From: Oscillospiraceae bacterium | Lineage (GTDB): Bacteria; Bacillota; Clostridia; Oscillospirales; Ruminococcaceae | Direction of reading: 5' to 3' | NCBI GenBank assembly: GCA_017560985.1 | Contig: JAFZDX010000108.1 | Span: 1-39,596 of the forward strand | Length of the DNA: 39,596 nucleotides | Shown here: piece after piece, positions 35,601-39,596 of the stretch | How positions within the stretch are numbered: position 1 is the stretch's first letter | Layout of the letters: the number at the start of each line of letters is the position of its first letter | The notes under the pieces: model-generated | Seen by the model: the letters and a program-made list of their open reading frames with translations, nothing else | Databases searched by the model: none | What the model was told of the DNA's origin: nothing | Program-made: the position numbers and the translations under genes

Positions 35601-37969
35601 ACAACTTCCGGTGTATGATCACCATTACCTGTTGTAATAGTTTCAGTGTGGTGAATATTGTTTGCATAGTCACACACTGTGCTGTCACGTTTACAATATG
35701 TAACCATATTGTAAATACCGCCTGTAAGACATGTAGCTTCGCGGATTACTTCTTTTACAGGTTCTGCCAGGTCATGGCCCAATGCAGGGATAACTTCTGT
35801 ATAGGAATCACTACAACTGCTACATCTGTAAACCATTGTACCTTCCTTTTCACAAGTTGCTGCAGGTGTTGCTTTTCCTGTGTAGCTGTGGCCTTTAGCA
35901 GGTACAATTTCCTGTTTTACTTCGTAATCACAGCGTATACATTTTTCGCCTCTTGTAAGACCATCTGTTGTACATGTTGCTTTTACTTCTGGCAGAATTG
36001 TCAGTTTATGACCTATTGCTTTTGTAGGTGCATCATAGCTGTGTTTGTTTTCACCGGAACATTTACTACAGCTATATGTGCTTACACCATCTGCTGTACA
36101 TGTTGCTGGTGTTTTTACAGTTTCTGTATATGTACATCCTGTAACGTGCCATCTGCCATCTTTATAAAACATTTTACCACTATCTGTAGCAGTCAGTTTT
36201 GTATAAGAGCCATCAGCATTTTTCAACCATGCTGGGTTTACAGGAATTTTTGTCCAGCCGTTATAAGCTGTACCATTTTCGATGTAGTTATCAAACTGTA
36301 CGGCCTGGTAAACATATGTTTCAGGGCCAACAAAGGCAGTAACCACACCTGTGCCTGTGCTGTAAACATTAGCACCATGGGCTGTTGTATATACACTGCC
36401 GCCACTGGCATTTACTGTACCGTCAATCTGCAGCAATGCATCTTTATCTCGACCTATAACACCATTGCCGCCTGGTACATACCCCAATGGAATATATTTA
36501 ACATTAGGTGTACCTACAAAACTTTTTCCGTCTTCACGAGTCCAGTCTTCGCTGTCATATACTACAATTTTTTTACCACTTTTCAGTGTGCATGTTACAC
36601 CATTGCGAATATAGAATTCTGAACCTGGCAACAGGCCAAGATCCTGTTGAATATCAATATTGCCTTCCATGATATCAACTGTCATATTGCCATTGATACC
36701 CAGAATCATCTCAGCTGTGTCCAGTTTCTGTACACCGATGATAGCAACCAGCTGCATTTCAAGAGTAATCGGTGTTACTGAAACATCACCGTGAGATTCA
36801 ATTTTAAGTCTGCCTGTACCTTCGATATAGTCTTTTATGATATAACCGCTGGACAGTTTAAACATTGCACCATCTGTTCCAACGAAAGGCAGATCAGAAC
36901 CCTGAATGCCAACCATTGTAATGGCGGCAGACATATATGCTTTTTCGGTAGCACCTGCATGGATTGTAAGTGGAACCTCAATATTCTGTACATAGTACTG
37001 AGACATTGGGAACACATGATAAGTGCTTGCGCTTACCACCATACCGGATGTAGCATTACCTCCACGCCAGTCTGCCAGCTGGAAATCTTCAAAAACTGTG
37101 GCGCCACTTTTTGCTTCCACGCTACCGGAACCTACAATATAGCCCCATGCGTAAAGTGTACCACCATTTTCGATAGTGATTTTACTGTTGTCTGACATTT
37201 CCACAAAGCTTACAGGACCCGTTGGCATACCATTATGGCTACCCTCAGATGATTGCTGTGCAGAAAGGCTCATAGAACCTTTGACAATAATTTCTGCTCC
37301 GCTTGCCATTTTCAATGTACGGTAAGCGGTAGGTGTTACATAATCATCTACACAATGTAATTTTTCACCTGCCCGGTTTTCCACATCCATATCTGTAACC
37401 AACGTATTGTCACTGTTATATGGAATCTGGAGTGTTACCCCTGCCGGAATTGTGTATGTGCCTGCTGGCAATGTGTAATTATCCATAAGAACAATAACAT
37501 CACCTGTCTTTGCTGCACTGATAGCTTCTGTCAGTGTGGCATATGTACTGTTGCCAACTTTGAAATTTGATTCAACTGCAATTACTGCAACATCACTTGC
37601 TGCTTCGTCTTTGACTGTAATTTCAATTGAAGGTTCTATTGTTGGTTCTGCAGATGGTTTCACTGAAGGTTCTGCTTCAGGCTCTTCAGTTGGCTCAACT
37701 GATGGCTCTGATTCAGGTTCTTCTGATGGTTCCACCGAAGGTTCTGTTTTAGGCTCTTCTGGTGGCTGAACAGATGGTCCTTCAGTTGATTCTGTGGAAG
37801 GTTCCACAGTTTCTTCATCTGCAACATCTTCAGAAACGAGTACATCCTCAACGTGTACATGGTTATGTTCTTCACTATCCAGCGCAAAAGCCTGAACAGG
37901 TATCATATTGATAACCATAACCACAGTCAGTACCAAAGAAAGCACTCGTTCCCACAGCTGTGTTTTCAT
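26693..37969 (-). CDS. Giant secreted protein: Cys-rich repeat array, phosphodiester glycosidase (NAGPA), FN3, CWB2 anchor
   Basis: 3758 residues, complete. In order: signal peptide (1-30); Pro/Glu/Ser repeats such as [16 protein letters not shown] (about 54-115); a beta-rich region opening with [19 protein letters not shown] (to about 605); about 31 Cys-rich repeats of about 41 residues (610-1905); a helical region of unknown type (about 1906-2230). A NAGPA domain (PF09992, about 2230-2503) has [16 protein letters not shown] and [11 protein letters not shown], as in GlcNAc-1-phosphodiester glycosidases. Then an Ig-like Big_2 region; an unassigned beta region; Trp/Tyr repeats like choline-binding repeats ([20 protein letters not shown], about 2934-3037); three FN3-like domains (about 3180-3445); CWB2 triplet (3459-3758). 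AAGGAGG precedes the ATG. It could trim sugar-phosphate linkages at the wall; the substrate is unknown. Confidence 0.9.
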   Translation of the reverse strand: MKTQLWERVLSLVLTVVMVINMIPVQAFALDSEEHNHVHVEDVLVSEDVADEETVEPSTESTEGPSVQPPEEPKTEPSVEPSEEPESEPSVEPTEEPEAEPSVKPSAEPTIEPSIEITVKDEAASDVAVIAVESNFKVGNSTYATLTEAISAAKTGDVIVLMDNYTLPAGTYTIPAGVTLQIPYNSDNTLVTDMDVENRAGEKLHCVDDYVTPTAYRTLKMASGAEIIVKGSMSLSAQQSSEGSHNGMPTGPVSFVEMSDNSKITIENGGTLYAWGYIVGSGSVEAKSGATVFEDFQLADWRGGNATSGMVVSASTYHVFPMSQYYVQNIEVPLTIHAGATEKAYMSAAITMVGIQGSDLPFVGTDGAMFKLSSGYIIKDYIEGTGRLKIESHGDVSVTPITLEMQLVAIIGVQKLDTAEMILGINGNMTVDIMEGNIDIQQDLGLLPGSEFYIRNGVTCTLKSGKKIVVYDSEDWTREDGKSFVGTPNVKYIPLGYVPGGNGVIGRDKDALLQIDGTVNASGGSVYTTAHGANVYSTGTGVVTAFVGPETYVYQAVQFDNYIENGTAYNGWTKIPVNPAWLKNADGSYTKLTATDSGKMFYKDGRWHVTGCTYTETVKTPATCTADGVSTYSCSKCSGENKHSYDAPTKAIGHKLTILPEVKATCTTDGLTRGEKCIRCDYEVKQEIVPAKGHSYTGKATPAATCEKEGTMVYRCSSCSDSYTEVIPALGHDLAEPVKEVIREATCLTGGIYNMVTYCKRDSTVCDYANNIHHTETITTGNGDHTPEVVTGKPATCTESGISDGEICSLCKTELVKQEVIPLLGHNMMVLEAVPPTCEADGLTAGEKCQNPGCTAGTTQKVIPALGHKWNTGLVTKPATCSEEGVRTFTCTNDSIHTRTESIAKKSHVKGRPTIENEIALTCTIPESYDLVARCNVCKEELSRETIIVTEAPGHKAGTAVEENKIDSTCTQTGSYDSVVKCTVCKTELSRTTESIPFKNHTPAVVAPVAPTCTQPGNEAGEKCSVCGTVLSGMETIPATGHTEVIDAAVAPTCTQTGLTEGKHCSACGEVLTAQETVPATNHVGTTQVIPAVAPTCTDTGLTEGLECTACDTVLTVPTEVAALGHTEVIDAAVAPTCTQTGLTEGKHCSVCGETLKAQETVDALGHTEVTVDGYEATCTTNGLTEGKYCSVCNVTLVEQETIPAGHKWTTVEGKAPTCTEDGEAVVRECTACGEKETLETAPALGHDIIVDAAVAPTCTETGLTEGEHCSRCDYKIAQTVVDSLGHTEVIDEAVAPTCTQTGLTEGKHCSVCNKVLVVQTAVDVIPHNTVTIPAVAPTCTQTGLTIGAYCGNCGKEVAKQDVVAALGHTEVIDAAVAPTCTQTGLTEGTHCSVCGETVTAQKTVPATNHAGTAKVIPAVAPTCTQTGLTEGLECTACNTVIIIPGEVSALGHTEVIDEAVAPTCTQTGLTEGKHCSACGETLKAQETVDALGHTEVTDEAVDPTCIEPGYKVGSHCSTCKEVLVAQEEIPALGHTEVIDEAVEATCTQTGLTEGKHCSVCGVVTVEQIGIESKGHSKVAVPAVKATCTEDGLTEGQKCSVCGEDIVPQIVIEATGHTEVIDEAVAPTCEAVGYTEGSHCSECKKVLVAQEEIPVLGHTEVIDEAVEPTCKSTGLTEGKHCSVCNRVLVAQEFIDKTAHNVVEDIAVDPTCTEEGLTEGKHCDDCGTVLIAQREIPALGHTEVIDKAVDPTCTETGLTEGKHCSVCDETLTAQEEIPALGHTEVIDQAVEATCTETGLTEGKHCEVCEEVLVAQEEIPALGHDIDYDNGRIDAEPTCEEDGLTTYICAICKEEEQVVEPALGHKLVKVPAQAPTYEDAGWEEYERCVRDPEDCFYSTYKPIPALGAAIIDNFDDFIENLAILENLATEYLKSNYSKLSAEELVIKYIRTGVFRYNSMSWQAFCGVEDEKFAKFVKDYEAKQNEGVEDYKQMMKVTGLKNLTEFNLPNGQKADIGHVFGTLDISYTNKESMNHADVAGWAGDTVDLLTAADNCHIDAKGKTVEQLVDEIREKIFLWEKDDLLATYNPTLNVDGELEGTFSQTDIDGDLDGFYIFNELKNREYTNGTLTQLFAGYMTVSLTNEYRAEYFLQHRLGGVSLRSDVRSTVYNEYVANSVVSTLESTRVFENTASDINNMRKAACYVVADYLCKLAGDWIDDQKNPYVEVYNTVTSELAPGVTQKVLNATTADGKRLDYYIATADVTRNDVSVYVNYKDNDPFISQGKNYSEVDWGMKRVLDQANAAQANHSDPTSDRYIPNFNVIAAVNGTGFNMNTGEPSDLLVMEGTVVHTNKTFNADFFGMKKDGTAIIGTRSEYNKLLANGELMEAISSFGTRLVKDGKIHITANSNYFNDRAPRTAIGITKTGKVVLLAIDGRQHDNGGGSAGAAAIEIAQIMLDAGCWQAINLDGGGSTTFVAKQPGTTELSVINSPSDGMQRSVASSIYVASTAPSSTEFDHAVIESDYTYLTAGSIAQLTARGVSATGNAVDMPKGVTWAISNNAVGTISEDGVFTAKANGEATVNLMLDGESVGSKKIYVVTPNNIFFTKDSVNTIYGKAFTLPIKAVYDGKDVSINENDITITVANETAGTMNGFDFIGNEASGLRKVTATAKLNANTALTDTINIAMFSEAEASFDFDNATGGDAQLAFEREVSNSAYAGSGVYMVQDVNKDMVTSYTFAIDMSKIQIPPQLKDLTYMLPGADLEGASAWKFLLQLAERISNLTNVEAKLTFDSNMNVDYSNIVVTNEYFEFNKDELVFDEATNTLTVKMRWIDQGKPIDEDSANPLCILTGIKLTPKDNAKWSADKKLNVLNTGTIGYDIYLGTSTLYTFSSKPENQEIFGLYPYENDADTEHPRGGHFMDTYKEFKDSYTLINSVPEGWVMADGGWAYYDNGERYTGICFVAEDGMYYDFGNNGVNIGHTPFTGEYIDAKGNEYYLINGAIYKKGHANFNENGWIRFTDGAWRYYDPKTGIRESVTVETSAQTCVTSTVYTYTSESGATKVYKVDAAGHEYVLQPNGSYVCKVCFFERIEMAEVTTTITGNVYTYTGNPITVGTKAVAPDGYVLTKPGSGAAFADYYTKISNNTDVGTATVQFNATRVAHNVDHTAWRGTVAGTTTMYFEIRPDLPTNVKLVTKGSASTLQWTAAKAPEVTYVIYKSADGETYTEYGTTTETSFSIKAADKNAYFKIGTRKAGLDENRVEKIYESVNKTNAVSLSSKTARPDLVFNGLNESGKPKISWSLTDETIKSYRIYYSTDGNYFTELHTVGSTTSYYVHSKATADTKYYYRIKFVYTNGTESMFSNTVSATATVGKTDAKVTNEKAATIQWTKVDGASKYVVYRSETIDGTYTEVTTTAGTSFKDTTAKTGKTYYYKVVTVSAKGVEGDTSGIVAVHMEPVTNAMVERIKGKNRYETSFAIAKATKEKLGIDRYSTVIIANGKNFADALAGSYLAKVKTAPIIMASGTNNADIKAYLDANLVPGGKVYILGGTGAIPESLDTTLSGYDVHRLKGKTRYETNIEILKEAGVTNQEIIVATGANFADSLSASAVGKPILLVDNSKGLSDVQKAYLDSLTTVKYFIVGGTGAVNENIEAQIARYGTVERIKGKSRYETSVAIANRFFTNPKVAVLAYAENFPDGLSGGPLTMSLNAPLILTKTGKGNAAEVYIGANNIAEGYILGGASLIDDTTTMDIFNTASVTLYQ
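32255..36142 (-). repeat. Tandem coding repeats of about 123 bp (Cys-rich modules)
   Basis: About 31 in-frame units of roughly 41 codons. The consensus is (V/A)[18 protein letters not shown], then about 12 residues with L(V/T)AQE and ending ALGHTEVID. Each unit keeps one Cys, a Cys-x2-Cys pair and a His. Central units are nearly identical; the first nine and last two are divergent. The high DNA similarity makes copy number prone to change and to assembly collapse. Confidence 0.93.
37625..37809 (-). repeat. Pro/Glu/Ser coding repeats in the giant protein
   Basis: Imperfect units of about 9-10 codons encode variants of [12 protein letters not shown] near the N-terminus (residues about 54-115). 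Such acidic Pro-rich spacers typically cross the wall or lift domains from it. Confidence 0.85.
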
Positions 37970-38108
37970 TTTAATTCCTCCTTGTATATTTTTAACTTTT
38001 TACAAGTTAATGGCATTATGTATGACTTTTGGGATATAAATCAATTAAATATTCACAAAAAATTAATCTATTCAACTAACCAAATTTCTACAAGTCATAG
38101 TCATTTTA

Positions 38109-38117
38109 ATTATATCA
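38109..38117 (-). promoter_or_regulatory. Extended -10 promoter of the giant CWB2 gene
   Basis: The minus strand shows TGATATAAT (38109-38117), a perfect TATAAT with TG extension, the same as at the LRR-CWB2 gene promoter. No good -35 is seen. The leader would be about 130 bases, AT-rich and without a recognisable riboswitch. The remainder of 37970-38171 shows no gene. Confidence 0.6.
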
Positions 38118-38171
38118 CAACTGGCACTAAAAGTGTATATATAATAAGTATTTTATAGTATTTTTACATAC

Positions 38172-38201
38172 AAAAAGCCGTGGAATAATCCACGGCTTTT
38201 T
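38172..38201 (-). terminator. Terminator of the downstream CWB2 gene
   Basis: AAAAAGCCGTGG (38172-38183) pairs with CCACGGCTTTTT (38190-38201) over a 6-base loop, 8 bases after the stop codon at 38210. The second arm on the minus strand ends in TTTTT. Confidence 0.93.
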
Positions 38202-38209
38202 ATTAGATA

Positions 38210-39596
38210 TTACCAAACGATAATATTGTTAGTATTAAAGATATCCATAGCAGTAGCATCATCAATACGAGCTGTACCGCCAAGAACTGCACCCAGCTGT
38301 GCACCTGCACCCTGTACATATGCTTTGGCTGTTTCGCCTTTGCCTGTATCTGTCAGGATAATTGGTGCGCCCATTGCTGTAGCCAGTGTGCCACCGCAAA
38401 GACCATCTGGGAAGTCCCATGCGTATGCAAGAATTACTGCATCTGGCTCTGCAAAGAATCTTTCTGCTATCGCCACTGATGTTTCGTATCTTGTCTTACC
38501 TTTTACTCGTTCAATATTTCCATATGCATCTACTTCTGCTGCAAGATTATCACTTACTGCTGCTGTACCACCTATTACATAGTACTGCTGTGTGCTGATA
38601 CCTGCAAGATATGCTTTCTGTGTCTCATTCAGCTTATCTTTGTTTGTATCTACCAGCAGTATTGGTCTGCCTGTTGCTGATGCTGCCAGGCTGTCTGCAA
38701 AGTTGTAACCTGAACATACCATGATTTCCTGGTTTGTTACGCCTGCTTCTTTCAGGATTTCAATATTTGTTTCAAATCTTGTCTTACCTTTAAGTCGCTG
38801 TACATCGTATCCTGCCAGTACTTCATCCAGTGTGTATGGCACTGCTGCGTCACCACCCAGAATATATACTTTACCTCCGGATACAAGATTTGCATCTATG
38901 TATTCTTTCAGCTGGGCATTGTTGTCGCCACTTGCCATAAGTATTGGTGCATCTTTTACATCTGCCAGGTATGTACCAGCCAGTGCGTCTGCAAAGTTTT
39001 TACCGCTTGCAATAATGATTGTGTTGAATTTTTCAACTGCCATTGTTGCTTTTGCAAAGTCTGCGATCTCAAGAGATGTTTCATATCTTGTCTTGCCTTT
39101 TACTCGGTGTACAAGGCTGTTGCTGATTACATCTTCTGCATCACATCTTTCACATTCTGCACGTTTTTCGAATGGATTGATTACCACATATTCGCCAAAC
39201 TTATGGCCTGTCGCTTTCAGTGTTTCATCTTCTGCAGCTGTGATTGTTACTCTTGAAAGTTCCTTATCACATTCTTCGCAGTATACTACTACATCGTAAG
39301 AACCGTCTTTTTCACATTCAACTGGAACAATATTTTCCTTAACTGCTTCAGATGGTGTGTGACCTGTTGCTTCTACTGGTTTTTCTGTTCTGGACAGTTC
39401 TTCACCACATACTGTACAGTAAACTACTTCTTCATAGCTACCTGGTTTTTCACATTCTGCCGCTACTTCGTTTTCTTTTACTGCTTCTGCTGGTGTGTGT
39501 GGAAGTTTTTCTACTGGTGTATGTACTCTTGAAAGTTCTTCTTCACATACTTCACAGTATACCACTGTGTCATAGCCGCCTTCTGTTGTACATGTT
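38210..39596 (-). CDS. Cys-rich repeat protein with CWB2 anchor (5' truncated at window end)
   Basis: The frame is open to the window edge, so the true start lies beyond it; a GTG at 39565 is internal (it encodes Val of VVYCEVC). The visible 462 residues begin with at least three Cys-rich modules of a second subtype: ECEKPGSYEEVVYCTVCGEE and ECEKDGSYDVVVYCEECDKE, each followed by a Ser-Arg pair and a Gly/Leu-Pro-His ending. A shorter module CERCDAED follows. A CWB2 triplet completes it: [40 protein letters not shown] and [20 protein letters not shown]. The repeat subtype resembles modules 8 and 9 of the giant neighbour. It is surface-anchored; cargo function is unknown. Confidence 0.92.
   Translation of the reverse strand, partial: TCTTEGGYDTVVYCEVCEEELSRVHTPVEKLPHTPAEAVKENEVAAECEKPGSYEEVVYCTVCGEELSRTEKPVEATGHTPSEAVKENIVPVECEKDGSYDVVVYCEECDKELSRVTITAAEDETLKATGHKFGEYVVINPFEKRAECERCDAEDVISNSLVHRVKGKTRYETSLEIADFAKATMAVEKFNTIIIASGKNFADALAGTYLADVKDAPILMASGDNNAQLKEYIDANLVSGGKVYILGGDAAVPYTLDEVLAGYDVQRLKGKTRFETNIEILKEAGVTNQEIMVCSGYNFADSLAASATGRPILLVDTNKDKLNETQKAYLAGISTQQYYVIGGTAAVSDNLAAEVDAYGNIERVKGKTRYETSVAIAERFFAEPDAVILAYAWDFPDGLCGGTLATAMGAPIILTDTGKGETAKAYVQGAGAQLGAVLGGTARIDDATAMDIFNTNNIIVW

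Noticed and set aside
32255..36142. CRISPR-like array
   Set aside because: Units are contiguous coding repeats of about 123 bp translated in register; there are no unique spacers and no cas genes.
35615..36622. 335-codon plus-strand open frame
   Set aside because: It lies wholly opposite the giant gene's first Cys modules and beta region; Cys/Phe/Thr-heavy shadow composition.
37970..38171. Riboswitch or small RNA in the giant gene's leader
   Set aside because: The leader is AT-rich with only weak 5-6 bp pairings; no known riboswitch core is visible.

Overview
The window looks like a chromosomal piece of an AT-rich, Gram-positive Clostridia-type (Bacillota) genome. The reasons are purine-rich AAGGAGG-type ribosome sites, abundant triple CWB2 (cell wall binding repeat 2, PF04122) surface proteins, BspA-type leucine-rich repeats, a CotH/VTC/DUF4956 cluster and a Cys-rich repeat style common in gut Clostridia. 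I cannot name the species. Seven genes (two cut by the window edges) carry CWB2 triplets or parts of them.

Layout. 1-380 (+): tail of a CWB2 protein and its terminator. 639-2687 (+): a stand-alone MobA/MobL-like relaxase. 2928-8890 (-): three secreted CWB2 proteins with different cargo: BspA-type LRR, a BMP/PnrA-like ligand-binding domain, and a PPC-like domain plus Cys-rich module. 9074-12196: VTC-domain protein and DUF4956 membrane protein (-), divergent from a CotH-family kinase (+). 12234-26550 (-): a tight ten-gene operon read from high to low coordinates. It holds six glycosyltransferases, an ABC-2 polysaccharide export permease, its ATPase, a PIG-L deacetylase/GNAT fusion and a BioF2/CelD-like GNAT protein, and it ends in a bidirectional terminator. 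26693-37969 (-): a giant 3758-residue secreted CWB2 protein with about 31 Cys-rich repeats and a phosphodiester glycosidase (NAGPA) domain. 38210-39596 (-): another secreted CWB2 protein, cut by the window end.

How it fits together (inference). The operon should build a polymer inside the cell and export it with a two-component ABC transporter of the TagGH/Wzm-Wzt kind. The unusual point is that the transporter ATPase (14531-16399) has a complete though divergent CWB2 triplet at its C-terminus and no signal peptide, so this cell-wall-binding module is predicted to sit in the cytosol. In Wzt proteins the C-terminal domain can recognise the polymer to be exported. In Clostridioides difficile, CWB2 triplets bind the wall polymer PSII. 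The simplest reading is that the exporter uses a CWB2 module to recognise the same polymer that anchors the surrounding CWB2 surface proteins. This is the most interesting candidate system here. Not seen in the window: an initiating lipid-sugar transferase, nucleotide-sugar synthesis genes, or an LCP-type ligase, which would have to be encoded elsewhere.
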